Origin: Chloroflexota bacterium
Lineage (GTDB): Bacteria; Chloroflexota; Anaerolineae; Anaerolineales; UBA11579
DNA length: 64,000 nt
Assembly: GCA_016191875.1 (NCBI GenBank)
Contig: JACPVG010000029.1
Span: 62,001 to 126,000 of the forward strand
Reading direction: 5' to 3'
A program made the translations under genes and the position numbers. Below are positions 46,578 to 54,845 of the stretch, piece after piece. The notes beneath the pieces are model-generated. The model was given only the letters and a program-made list of their open reading frames with translations. It was not told the DNA's origin and ran no database searches. Every line of letters starts with the position of its first letter. The first letter of the stretch is position 1.

Positions 46578-48038
46578 ATGTACATCCATGGGAAGAAGAC
46601 CCAGGGGAAGGCAACCGAGAGCATCGCGGTGCTCAACCCGGCCACCGAAGAGACGCTCAGCGAGGCCTGGCGGGGCACGGCGGCGGACGTGGAGTCCGCT
46701 GTTGCCGCGGCCAAATCCGCGTTCGACGGCTGGCGCAAGACCCCGGCCAACCAGCGGGCTGGCATGATGCACCAGGCCGCGTCCAATATGCGTGAGCATC
46801 ATCAGGAACTGGTGGAACTGCTGACGCGCGAGGAAGGCAAACCCATCCCTGAGAATCAGGAAGAGGTGTGGTGGACGGAAGAGACGCTCGACTATTACGC
46901 GGAACTGGGCCGCCATCAACGCGGGCTGGTGCTGCCGCCCGGCGACCCGGCCCAGTTCAATTTCGTCCTCGAAGAACCCTGGGGCGTGGTGGGCTGCATC
47001 ATCCCGTGGAACTACCCGCTACTGCTCCTGGCCTGGAAACTGGCTCCGGCGCTGGCGGCCGGCAACACGGTGGTCATCAAGCCGTCGGAGTTCACCCCGC
47101 TCACCACGCTCAGGATGATCGAAGTCGCTTTCGATCACTTCCCGCCCGGCGTTGTGAATGTTGTGACCGGATACGGTGTGGAAGTTGGGGAACCGCTGGT
47201 GCTGCATCCAGACGTGCGCATGATCGCCTTCACCGGCTCGCTGGCGACCGGCCAGCGCATCGCCACGCTGGCGGCCCCGATGATGAAGAAGTTGCACCTG
47301 GAACTGGGCGGAAAGGACGCAATGGTCATCGGTCCGGACGTCGATATCAAAGTCGCCACCCGCGGCCTCGCGTATTCGGCGCTGTTGAACGCCGGGCAGG
47401 TATGCACCAGCACCGAGCGCGTCTACGTCCACGAAAGCCTCTATCCCCAGTTTACTGAGGAACTGGCCGAGTTCGTCTCCAGCCTGCGCCTCGGCAACGG
47501 CATGGATGAAGGCACCGATATCGGGCCGATGTTGCGCGGCCACTTCCGCGAGAAGGTCGAGAGTCATGTCGCGGATGCGCTGAAAGGCGGCGCGCGGGCA
47601 GTGGTGGGCGGTGGGAGGCCAACCGAGTTCGACCGCGGCTTCTTCTACCAGCCCACAGTGCTCGTTGACGTCAATCACAGCATGAAGATCATGAGTGAGG
47701 AAACCTTCGGCCCGGTCATCCCGCTGATGGCGTACAAGGATTTCGACGAGGCCATCCGACTGGCGAACGATTCGCCCTATGGACTGGGCGCGTCTCTGAT
47801 GAGCAACGACCCTAAATTGGTCAAGCGTTTCTTCGAGAACGTGCAGGCCGGCACGGTGTGGATCAATGACCCGTTGACCGACAATTTCGCCGGGCCGTTC
47901 GGCGGGATGAAAATGAGCGGCCTGGGCCGGGAACTGGGCGAGGCGGGCTATCAGGAGTTCGTGCAGGTGAAGCACGTGCATTGGGATATGGAGGCGCAGG
48001 TGAAAGAGTACTGGTATCCGTATGGGAAGGAGGGGTAG
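46578..48038 (+). CDS. NAD(P)-dependent aldehyde dehydrogenase
   Basis: This 486-residue ALDH has the family motifs IPWNYPLLLLAWKLAPALAAGN near residue 138, the catalytic Glu in LELGGKDAM near 238 and the catalytic cysteine in NAGQVCTSTERV near 275. AGGAGGA gives a strong start. It is closest in look to betaine-aldehyde, aminobutyraldehyde or semialdehyde dehydrogenases. Context suggests oxidation of an amino-aldehyde or semialdehyde: an Lrp regulator before it and a GabT-like aminotransferase after. The C-terminus (EYWYPYGKEG) is unusual in its aromatic content. Confidence 0.88.
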   Translation: MYIHGKKTQGKATESIAVLNPATEETLSEAWRGTAADVESAVAAAKSAFDGWRKTPANQRAGMMHQAASNMREHHQELVELLTREEGKPIPENQEEVWWTEETLDYYAELGRHQRGLVLPPGDPAQFNFVLEEPWGVVGCIIPWNYPLLLLAWKLAPALAAGNTVVIKPSEFTPLTTLRMIEVAFDHFPPGVVNVVTGYGVEVGEPLVLHPDVRMIAFTGSLATGQRIATLAAPMMKKLHLELGGKDAMVIGPDVDIKVATRGLAYSALLNAGQVCTSTERVYVHESLYPQFTEELAEFVSSLRLGNGMDEGTDIGPMLRGHFREKVESHVADALKGGARAVVGGGRPTEFDRGFFYQPTVLVDVNHSMKIMSEETFGPVIPLMAYKDFDEAIRLANDSPYGLGASLMSNDPKLVKRFFENVQAGTVWINDPLTDNFAGPFGGMKMSGLGRELGEAGYQEFVQVKHVHWDMEAQVKEYWYPYGKEG

Positions 48039-48047
48039 GGGGAGATT

Positions 48048-48091
48048 GGTTGCTGGCGATCGATAACTGGTAATTGGTAAGAGGTAATTGG
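48048..48091. repeat. AATTGG-type micro-repeats before the GabT-like gene
   Basis: The 80-base gap holds GATTGGTTGCTGG, TAACTGGTAATTGG and GAGGTAATTGGC units, the same style as 658-713 and 27472-27507. They end about 27 bases before the next gene's ATG. Confidence 0.55.
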
Positions 48092-48118
48092 CGTGTTGAC
48101 CCTTTGAGAGGACGAGAT

Positions 48119-49390
48119 ATGAGCGAACATCCAGCGTTGAGCAAAGTCTCCCCGGTCTGGTCGCGCAGCTGGACGATCATAGCCGAGCGCGGCGAAGGCG
48201 CGTGCCTGTACAGCGCCGACGGCAAAGAATACCTGGACTTCACCACCGGCATCGGCGTGACCAACACCGGCCACTGCCACCCCAAAGTCGTGAAAGCCAT
48301 CCAGGAACAGGCCGCCAAGCTGCTGCATGGCCAGGCGAACATCGTGCTGCACCGGCCGATGCTGGACCTGATCCAGGAACTGGGCGAAATCCTGCCGGAG
48401 GGGCTGGACGGCTTCTTCTTCAGCAACAGCGGGGCGGAAGCGGTGGAGGGGGCGATGAAGCTGGCCAGGGCAGCCACCGGCCGGACGAACATCATCGTTT
48501 TCCAGGGATCGTTCCACGGCCGCACGGTGGGCACCATGTCGCTGACCACCAGCAAGACCATCTACCGGGGCGGTTACCAGCCACTGATGCCGGGCGTCTT
48601 CGTGGCCCCGTATCCCTATGCCCTGCGGTATGGCTGGAACGAAGAAGAGGCGAGCCGCTGGTGCCTGAACGAACTGGAGTACCTGCTGACTTCGCAGACC
48701 GCGCCGGAGGAAACCGCCGCCATGCTGATCGAACCGGTGCTGGGCGAGGGCGGCTACATTGCTCCGCCGAGGTCCTTCATGCAGGGGCTGCGCGCCATCG
48801 GCGACCGGCACGGCCTCCTGCTCATCGCTGATGAAATTCAGTCCGGTTTTGGACGCACCGGGCGCTGGTTCGGGTTCGAGCACTACGACATCGTGCCGGA
48901 TATCCTGGTGATTGCCAAGGGCCTAGCCTCCGGAATGCCGCTTTCGGGCGTCATCGCCTCACAGGCGCTGATGCAGAAGTGGACGCCCGGCTCGCACGGC
49001 GGCACGTACGGCGGCAACGCCGTTTCGTGCGCGGCGGCGGTGGCGACGTTGCGGGCGATGAAAGAGGAGGGGATGCTGGAGAACGCCAAGGCGCGCGGCA
49101 AGCAGTTGATGGCCGGGCTGAAGTCCCTCCAGAAGAAGCATCCCCAAATCGCGGAAGTGCGCGGGCTGGGATTGATGGTGGGGGTGGAATTCCGCGACGG
49201 CGACGGCCAGCCGGACAAACCGGCCGCCAAGAGCGCGGTAAGGGGCTGTTACGAGCGCGGACTGCTGCTGCTTACCTGCGGCCCGTGGGACAACACCATC
49301 CGCTTCATCCCGCCGCTCATCGTCACGGAGGAACAGATCGACCATTCCCTCAGCCTCTTTGAGGCCGCTTTCAACGACCCGATACACTAA
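48119..49390 (+). CDS. Class III aminotransferase, 4-aminobutyrate aminotransferase-like
   Basis: The 423-residue PLP enzyme moves an omega-amino group to 2-oxoglutarate or pyruvate. Motifs are NSGAEAVEGAMKLAR (about 100-114), the PLP-binding Asp in LLIADEIQSGFGRTG (about 233-247) and the PLP lysine in VIAKGLASGMP (about 262-272). The sequence is closest to GabT/4-aminobutyrate or acetylornithine-type aminotransferases. GAGAGGACGA precedes the ATG. It is followed 18 bases later by another class III aminotransferase and sits between two aldehyde dehydrogenases, a layout expected for GABA, putrescine, beta-alanine or lysine degradation. Confidence 0.87.
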   Translation: MSEHPALSKVSPVWSRSWTIIAERGEGACLYSADGKEYLDFTTGIGVTNTGHCHPKVVKAIQEQAAKLLHGQANIVLHRPMLDLIQELGEILPEGLDGFFFSNSGAEAVEGAMKLARAATGRTNIIVFQGSFHGRTVGTMSLTTSKTIYRGGYQPLMPGVFVAPYPYALRYGWNEEEASRWCLNELEYLLTSQTAPEETAAMLIEPVLGEGGYIAPPRSFMQGLRAIGDRHGLLLIADEIQSGFGRTGRWFGFEHYDIVPDILVIAKGLASGMPLSGVIASQALMQKWTPGSHGGTYGGNAVSCAAAVATLRAMKEEGMLENAKARGKQLMAGLKSLQKKHPQIAEVRGLGLMVGVEFRDGDGQPDKPAAKSAVRGCYERGLLLLTCGPWDNTIRFIPPLIVTEEQIDHSLSLFEAAFNDPIH

Positions 49391-49408
49391 ACCACCAGAA
49401 AGGTTCTT

Positions 49409-50719
49409 ATGAGCATCCAGGGCACCAAGACCAAAGCGCTTTATCAGCAAGCCACAAGCACCATCCCCTTCGGCGTCAGTTCCAACTTCCGCTATTGGGG
49501 GCCGGATGACACGATGGTGATGACCAAAGCCCAGGGACCCCACATGTGGGACGCCGATGGGAAACAATACATCGACTATCGCCTGGGCTTCGGCCCGGTC
49601 ATCCTCGGCCACGCCCACCCGGAGGTCAACCGCCGCGTGACGGAAGCCATCCAGGAGGGCACGATCTTCGCCTGGATGACGCCGCTCGAAATTGACATCT
49701 GCGAGCGCATTGCCCGCATGACCGGGATGGACATGGTGCGCCTGACCAACACCGGCACCGAGGCCACCATGCACTCCCTGCGCATCGCTCGGGCCCACAC
49801 CAACCGCGAAAAGTTCATCAAGTATGAAGGCGCCTATCATGGCATGTGCGACTACTATCTCTACAGCACCGCCTCATCGCGCGCCAATGCCCTGGGTTCG
49901 CGCCGCAGCCCGATCCCGCAACAGAACTCTTCCGGCATCCCCAAAGGCATCAGCCAATACGTGTACACCCTGCCGTTCAACGACGAAGAGCGCCTCGAAG
50001 AACTCATCGAGCAATCCTGGCACGACGTGGCCGCGCTCATCATCGAGCCGACCATGGGCAACATGGCCGGTATTGCCCCGCAGCCCGGCTACCTCGAAAA
50101 GGTGCGCGAGCTGACCGCCAAATACGGCATTGTCCTGATCTTCGACGAAGTCAAGACCGGCTTCCGGCTGGCCAACGGCGGCGCGCAGGAAGTCTTTGGC
50201 ATTCGCGCCGACATGGCGACCTACGCCAAGTCTTTAGGCAACGGTTATCCGATTGCGGCCATCGCCGGCAGCCGCGACGTAATGATGACCCTGGAGCCGG
50301 GCGCGGTGTCGCACGGCGGCACCTACGTCGGCAACGTGGTGGGCACCGCCGCGGCGCAGGCCGTCCTCGAAATCCTCGAAACCCAGCCGATCCTCAAGGA
50401 GATCGCCCAGCGTGGCAAGCAGTTGATGGACGGCATCGACGAGATCCTCACCGAAGCCGACATCCCGCATTGCATGACCGGCCTGCCTGCCATGTTCGGC
50501 TATATCCTGGGCATCGAGGAGCCGCCCGCGGACTTCCGCGCCTACGCCCGCGGCGACGCCGCCATGTATGAGAAAATCGCCATGCAGCTGATTCACCGCG
50601 GCGTGATGCCCGATGCCGACGGACGTGAACCCTGGTTCATGTGCCACGCCCATGATGATAAGATTATCAGCCAGACGCTGGAAGTCTTCAAGGAAGCCGT
50701 CTACGCCGCCAGGAATTGA
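49409..50719 (+). CDS. Class III aminotransferase, glutamate-1-semialdehyde aminomutase-like
   Basis: This 436-residue PLP enzyme resembles HemL: the start (PFGVSSNFRYWGP), GTEATMHSLRIARAHTNREK (about 115-134), FDEVKTGFRLA with the PLP Asp near 247, and YAKSLGNGYPIAA with the PLP lysine near 274. Genuine HemL proteins end in a shorter, different C-terminus. Here the position in a catabolic operon suggests an aminotransferase or aminomutase acting on a semialdehyde or amino acid rather than heme synthesis. AAAGG lies upstream of the ATG. Confidence 0.82.
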   Translation: MSIQGTKTKALYQQATSTIPFGVSSNFRYWGPDDTMVMTKAQGPHMWDADGKQYIDYRLGFGPVILGHAHPEVNRRVTEAIQEGTIFAWMTPLEIDICERIARMTGMDMVRLTNTGTEATMHSLRIARAHTNREKFIKYEGAYHGMCDYYLYSTASSRANALGSRRSPIPQQNSSGIPKGISQYVYTLPFNDEERLEELIEQSWHDVAALIIEPTMGNMAGIAPQPGYLEKVRELTAKYGIVLIFDEVKTGFRLANGGAQEVFGIRADMATYAKSLGNGYPIAAIAGSRDVMMTLEPGAVSHGGTYVGNVVGTAAAQAVLEILETQPILKEIAQRGKQLMDGIDEILTEADIPHCMTGLPAMFGYILGIEEPPADFRAYARGDAAMYEKIAMQLIHRGVMPDADGREPWFMCHAHDDKIISQTLEVFKEAVYAARN

Positions 50720-50740
50720 GCCAGCCGAAGGAGCGTTCAC

Positions 50741-52177
50741 ATGAAGGTGCGCGAGTTCAAGCAATTCATCGGCGGCGAGTGGGCCGCCCCCGCCAGCGGC
50801 CAGACCTTTGAGTCGCTTGACCCCTCCACCGAAGAGGTCATCGCAACCGTCGGCCGCGGGGATGCGGCAGATATCGACGCGGCCGTGAACGCCGCGCGGG
50901 CGGCTTTCCCCGCCTGGCGCGACCGGAAACCCAAGGAACGCGCCCGCCTGCTCTACGACCTGGCGCGCGCCATCGAGGCGCACGCCGACGACCTCGCCCA
51001 TTGGGAAACGCTCGATAGCGGCAAGCCGCTGCCGCGCGCCCGGGGCGAGGTGCTCAGCACGGCGCGCTATTTCGAGTTCTATGCCGGCGCGGCCGATAAG
51101 TACTACGGCGAGACCATCCCTCTCGGCGCGGACTACATCGACTTCACTCTGCGCGAGCCGATGGGCGTCACTGCTCACATCGTGCCCTGGAACTTTCCGT
51201 TGAACATGATCGGCCGGAGCGTTGCCCCGGCGCTTGCGCTGGGCAACACCGCGGTTGTCAAACCCGCTGAACAGACGCCGCTGACCGCCCTGCTGCTGGC
51301 CGAACTGATGCAGGAGGTCGGGTTCCCGGCCGGCGTTTACAACGTCGTCAACGGCTTTGGCATCGAAGCCGGCGCGCCGCTGACCGCCCACCCGGATATC
51401 GACTGCATCACCTTCACCGGCTCGGTTGAAACCGGCCGCATCATCATGAAGACCGCGGCTGAGCACATCAAACCCGTGGTGCTGGAACTGGGCGGCAAAA
51501 GCCCCAACATCATCTTTGCGGACACCGACCTCGGCCTGGCGGTGGCCGAAGCCGCCAAAGGCATCTATTCCAACACCGGCCAGGTGTGTTCGGCCGGTTC
51601 GCGCGTGCTGGTCGAAGCCGGCATCCGCGATGCCTTTGTTGAACAACTCGTCGCTCACACGAGCCGCATCAAGATCGGGCGCGGCGTGGACAGCCCGGAG
51701 ATGGGGCCGCTGGTCAGCCGCGAGCAATATGAGCGCGTTGAGGTCTACATGGGCATCGGCCGCGAAGAGGGCGCAGAGGTGGCCGCCGGCGGCGCACGGC
51801 CGCCTGAATTCGACAAGGGCTACTTCTGGCAGCCCACCATCCTCGACCGGGTCACACCGGACATGCGCGTGGCCCAGGAGGAGATCTTCGGGCCGGTGCT
51901 GGCCGTTCTGACCTTTGAGGATGAAGCCGAAGCCCTTGAAATCGCCAACGGCGTCAGATACGGTCTGGTGGCAGGCATCTTCACCAACGACATCAACAAG
52001 GCAATGCGGCTGGCGCGCGACCTGAAGGCGGGGCAGGTGTACGTGAACGAGTATTTCGCGGGCGGGGAGGAAACCCCGTTCGGGGGATACAAGCAGAGCG
52101 GATTCGGGCGCGAGAAGGGCCTGGAGGCGCTGGCGAATTACTCGCAGGTAAAAAACGTCGCGATACGAATCCGGTAA
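50741..52177 (+). CDS. NAD(P)-dependent aldehyde dehydrogenase (betaine/aminobutyraldehyde type)
   Basis: The 478-residue ALDH has KQFIGGEWAAPASG at the start, VPWNFPLNMIGRSVAPALALGN near 148, the catalytic Glu in LELGGKSPNIIFAD near 248 and the catalytic cysteine in NTGQVCSAGSR near 280. The C-terminus FGGYKQSGFGREKG is characteristic of betaine-, aminobutyr- and hydroxymuconic-semialdehyde dehydrogenases. AAGGAG precedes the ATG. It ends the Lrp-ALDH-aminotransferase run; a hairpin at 52229-52266 follows. Confidence 0.88.
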   Translation: MKVREFKQFIGGEWAAPASGQTFESLDPSTEEVIATVGRGDAADIDAAVNAARAAFPAWRDRKPKERARLLYDLARAIEAHADDLAHWETLDSGKPLPRARGEVLSTARYFEFYAGAADKYYGETIPLGADYIDFTLREPMGVTAHIVPWNFPLNMIGRSVAPALALGNTAVVKPAEQTPLTALLLAELMQEVGFPAGVYNVVNGFGIEAGAPLTAHPDIDCITFTGSVETGRIIMKTAAEHIKPVVLELGGKSPNIIFADTDLGLAVAEAAKGIYSNTGQVCSAGSRVLVEAGIRDAFVEQLVAHTSRIKIGRGVDSPEMGPLVSREQYERVEVYMGIGREEGAEVAAGGARPPEFDKGYFWQPTILDRVTPDMRVAQEEIFGPVLAVLTFEDEAEALEIANGVRYGLVAGIFTNDINKAMRLARDLKAGQVYVNEYFAGGEETPFGGYKQSGFGREKGLEALANYSQVKNVAIRIR

Positions 52178-52228
52178 TCCGACTTGTATGAGAGCAAGTC
52201 CGACGCGACTCTCCAAGGCAAACAATCA

Positions 52229-52266
52229 GGGCGCAGGGAGTTGTTTCGCAACTTTTGGCTGCGCCC
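52229..52266. repeat. Long imperfect hairpin after the ALDH operon
   Basis: GGGCGCAG (52229-52236) pairs with CTGCGCCC (52259-52266), and an inner AGTTG pairs with CAACT, with CTACA after the right arm. It resembles the CCCTAC-tailed palindromes at 26.5 kb. A smaller hairpin (GACTTG/CAAGTC) lies at 52181-52200. Both could end transcription of the operon, though no T-tract is present. Confidence 0.6.
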
Positions 52267-52305
52267 TACATTATTCTGCAAGCAGCGAGAAAGTTCTCCT
52301 CCTGA

Positions 52306-52641
52306 CTATCGATCGCGATTGCGGCTGGCGTCCTCGCTGAAACCGTTCGGATAGCGCTTCCTCAATTTGTCCACGTTCCCCTGAGCGATGGCGCCAAGTT
52401 CCAGACCGCAGGCGCTGGCGGCCTCGGCCAGATACCAGAGGATGTCGCCCAGCTCATCGGCCAGCGTTTCCGGAGGGATGGCGTGCCCGTGGGCGGTGAG
52501 TTTCTTCACGAGATTGGCGAACTCCCCGGCCTCGCCCGCCAAGCCCAAGGCGGCGATGACCTTGCGGAAATCCCCTTCCCGGCCGGCGCCGGAGGTGCGG
52601 GCGGCCAACTGCTGGTATTCGTTCAGGCCAAGGTCGGTCAT
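52306..52641 (-). CDS. MazG-like nucleotide pyrophosphohydrolase
   Basis: The 111-residue all-alpha protein belongs to the MazG/dUTPase-like superfamily that hydrolyses (d)NTPs to monophosphates and pyrophosphate. The metal-binding pattern is visible as GEAGEF (about 35-40) and ETLADELGDILWYLA (about 58-72). It is a single-domain form, shorter than E. coli MazG. AGGAGGA precedes the ATG, and a TATAAT box lies at 52668-52673. It is divergent from the adenosine deaminase gene, another nucleotide-handling enzyme. Confidence 0.87.
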   Translation of the reverse strand: MTDLGLNEYQQLAARTSGAGREGDFRKVIAALGLAGEAGEFANLVKKLTAHGHAIPPETLADELGDILWYLAEAASACGLELGAIAQGNVDKLRKRYPNGFSEDASRNRDR

Positions 52642-52667
52642 GCGGTCCTCCTGGGTGGTGTTGGGCC

Positions 52668-52673
52668 ATTATA
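52668..52673 (-). promoter_or_regulatory. TATAAT -10 box of mazG
   Basis: A perfect minus-strand TATAAT lies 26 bases before the mazG ATG, predicting a leader of about 20 bases. It is only 24 bases from the plus-strand TATAAT at 52698-52703, so the two promoters are divergent and closely spaced. Confidence 0.6.
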
Positions 52674-52689
52674 AAGTCCGGAGTAATTC

Positions 52690-52704
52690 GTTGCGGCTAT
52701 AATC
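52690..52704 (+). promoter_or_regulatory. Leaderless-type promoter ahead of adenosine deaminase
   Basis: GTTGCGGCTATAATC is identical to the mobA promoter core at 5198-5212 and, as there, is followed by an ATG six bases after the TATAAT (ATG at 52710). The transcript should start at that ATG. It opens a seven-codon ORF that ends on the deaminase start. Confidence 0.68.
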
Positions 52705-52709
52705 GTCTC

Positions 52710-52733
52710 ATGTCTTTTCGGAGGAAGCCTTGA
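52710..52733 (+). CDS. Seven-codon leader ORF overlapping the deaminase start
   Basis: ATG 52710 encodes Met-Ser-Phe-Arg-Arg-Lys-Pro and stops at TGA 52731-52733, which overlaps the deaminase TTG start (52730-52732) by two bases. The leader's coding sequence contains the GGAGGAA that is the deaminase ribosome-binding site. Translation of one should therefore influence the other. It is too short to judge by composition. Confidence 0.4.
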   Translation: MSFRRKP

Positions 52734-53743
52734 TCGATTCGTCGTTGCCGCTCATCGACCTGCACCGCCATCTGGATGGCAGTATCCGGCTGGAAACCAT
52801 CCTTGACCTGGGACGCAAGCACAACCTGCCGCTGCCCGCCTGGGATGTCGAAGGATTGCGCCCGCATGTGCAGATCACCGAACCCCAGCCGGGCGTGATG
52901 GCGTTCCTTGAGAAATTCAAATGGATGATCGGCGTGCTGGCTGATTATGACGCCTGCCGCCGGGTGGCCTATGAAAACGTGCTGGACGCGCAGCACGAGG
53001 GCATCGACTACATCGAACTGCGCTTCAGCCCCTGGTTCATGGCCCAGGGGCATGGCCTTGATCCGGCAGGCATCGTCGAGGCGGTGGTGGAGGGCGTGCG
53101 GCAGGGCAGTGTCGAGGCCGGCCTGCCGGCCAAGTTGATAGGCATCATCAGCCGCACCTACGGGCCTGAAACCGGAATGAAGGAACTGGATGCCTTGCTG
53201 ACGCAGCGCGAGAATCTCGTTGGTCTGGACCTGGCGGGCGACGAAGCCAACTTCCCCGGCGAGCTGTTCGTGGAGCATTTCCGCAAGGGCCGGGATGCCG
53301 GATGGCGTATCACCGTGCATGCCGGCGAAGCGGCGGGCGCACCAAGTGTATGGCAGGCGCTGGGCGGGCTGGGGGCCGAGCGCATCGGCCATGCAACCCG
53401 CATTGGCGAAGACCCTGCGCTGATCGATCACATCGCAGAGCATGGGATTGGGATCGAGGCCAACCTGACCAGCAACGTGCAGACCAGCACTGTGCCAAGC
53501 CTTGCGGAGCATCCACTGAAGGACTGGCTGGCGCGCGGGCTGAAAGCCACCATCAACAGCGACGACCCGGGCATCAGCGCCATAGACCTGCCGCATGAAT
53601 TCGAGCAGGCCGCCCCGGCCGCCGGGCTGACTGAGGAGCAAATTCGGCAGGCCCAGCGCAATGCGCTCCAGACCGCTTTTCTGACAGAGGATGAACGTGG
53701 GCAGCTGGTGGAATTGAAATCGCATAGGGGTGGCGCATACTGA
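52730..53743 (+). CDS. add: Adenosine deaminase family hydrolase
   Basis: The 337-residue TIM-barrel enzyme hydrolyses adenosine (or a related purine) to inosine and ammonia in purine salvage. Zinc ligands are in HRHLDGSIR (residues 12-20) and HAGE near 198. The catalytic and last metal residues are in the GIGIEANLTSNVQT region near 240 and SDDPGIS near 278. GGAGGAA seven bases upstream supports the TTG start at 52730. The closest upstream ATG (52710) is out of frame and belongs to a short leader ORF. Adenine deaminase or a futalosine-type deaminase is possible but less likely. Confidence 0.88.
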   Translation: MIDSSLPLIDLHRHLDGSIRLETILDLGRKHNLPLPAWDVEGLRPHVQITEPQPGVMAFLEKFKWMIGVLADYDACRRVAYENVLDAQHEGIDYIELRFSPWFMAQGHGLDPAGIVEAVVEGVRQGSVEAGLPAKLIGIISRTYGPETGMKELDALLTQRENLVGLDLAGDEANFPGELFVEHFRKGRDAGWRITVHAGEAAGAPSVWQALGGLGAERIGHATRIGEDPALIDHIAEHGIGIEANLTSNVQTSTVPSLAEHPLKDWLARGLKATINSDDPGISAIDLPHEFEQAAPAAGLTEEQIRQAQRNALQTAFLTEDERGQLVELKSHRGGAY

Positions 53744-53756
53744 AGGGAGTCAGGGA

Positions 53757-54683
53757 ATGAAAACAGTTATCAGCGGAGGGACGGGGCTGCTCGGGTCGAC
53801 GCTGGGGCGCGATCTTGCGAAAGATGGGCATGAAGTGGTGGCGCTCAGCCGTTCGCCGGAGAAGGCGCGAAACCTGCCGGATGGCGTGCGGGCGGTCGGC
53901 TGGGATGGGCGAACCGTAGGCGAGTGGGCCGGGGAACTGGAAGGCGCGACCGCGGTGGTGAACCTGGCGGGATACCGGCTGGCGGCCGCCAACCCGCTGA
54001 CGATGCGCTGGACGAAGGTGCGGAGACAGCGCATCATTCAGAGCCGAGAAGACGCCGGGCGTGTGCTGGCCGAGGCCGTGAGGCAGGCCGCGAGCAAACC
54101 GAAGGTATTTGTGCAGTGTTCGGCGGTAGGGTTTTACGGAGTGCTGGGCGATGAGGAAGTGGATGAAACCGCGCCTCCGGGGAATGATTTCCTTGCGCGG
54201 GTCTGCCAGCGTTGGGAGGCCTCGTCCAAACCCGTTGAAGAGGCAGGTGTGCGGCGCGTCGTTGTGCGCATCGGCGTGGTGCTGGCCAACGGGAACGCGG
54301 CCTTCGACCTGCAAAAACTGCCCATCGCCCTGTTCGTGGGCGGGCCGATCGGCAGCGGCCGCCAGGTATTGCCATGGATCCACATTGACGATGTGGTCGG
54401 AGCCATCCGGTTTCTGATCGATTCTCCTGCGCAGCAAGGTGCATTCAACCTGACGGCTCCGGCGCCGGTGGCCAGCCGTGAATTCGGCCGGATGTTGGCG
54501 CGGCTGATGCGCCGGCCCTACTGGTTTCCGGTCCCGGCCTTCATGCTGAAACTGGCACTGGGCGAGGTCTCCACGGTGGTGTTGGACGGACAACGCGCCG
54601 TGCCGGCGCGGCTGCAGGCGGCGGGTTACCCGTTCCGGTTCGCTGCACTGGAGTCGGCGTTGCTTGACCTGCTGGGGTTATAA
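53757..54683 (+). CDS. TIGR01777-family NAD(P)-binding epimerase-like protein
   Basis: This 308-residue protein belongs to the extended SDR family known from E. coli YfcH and human SDR39U1. The Rossmann motif GGTGLLGS is at residues 7-14. The family pattern VVNLAGYRLAAANPLTMRWT is near 64-83, SAVGFYG near 125 and the GSGRQVLPWIHIDDV segment near 200. A C-terminal DUF1731-type tail (VLDGQRAVPARLQAAGYPFRF) completes it. No substrate is established for the family. It starts 13 bases after adenosine deaminase and is probably co-transcribed. Confidence 0.87.
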   Translation: MKTVISGGTGLLGSTLGRDLAKDGHEVVALSRSPEKARNLPDGVRAVGWDGRTVGEWAGELEGATAVVNLAGYRLAAANPLTMRWTKVRRQRIIQSREDAGRVLAEAVRQAASKPKVFVQCSAVGFYGVLGDEEVDETAPPGNDFLARVCQRWEASSKPVEEAGVRRVVVRIGVVLANGNAAFDLQKLPIALFVGGPIGSGRQVLPWIHIDDVVGAIRFLIDSPAQQGAFNLTAPAPVASREFGRMLARLMRRPYWFPVPAFMLKLALGEVSTVVLDGQRAVPARLQAAGYPFRFAALESALLDLLGL

Positions 54684-54782
54684 GCCGGTTGTGGAATGGG
54701 GGCGACGCGAGATACGTGTTGCGTATCAATGAGGAGGACATACAGGGGCGATTCACTCTGATAATTCGGACAAACCTGGGTG

Positions 54783-54811
54783 TTGTTGTGAAATATTACG
54801 CAATATATAAT
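54783..54811 (+). promoter_or_regulatory. Sigma-70 promoter of the methionine gamma-lyase-like gene
   Basis: TTGTTG (54783-54788) and TATAAT (54806-54811) are 17 bases apart and followed by CGGGG. Transcription should begin near 54818, leaving a leader of about 28 bases with AAGGAG. Confidence 0.7.
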
Positions 54812-54845
54812 CGGGGCAGAGACCTATCACGATAAGGAGCCCCGA

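Noticed and set aside
50234-52225. 663-codon open frame on the minus strand
   Set aside because: It is the complement of the aldehyde dehydrogenase and aminotransferase genes, which have intact motifs and ribosome-binding sites on the plus strand.
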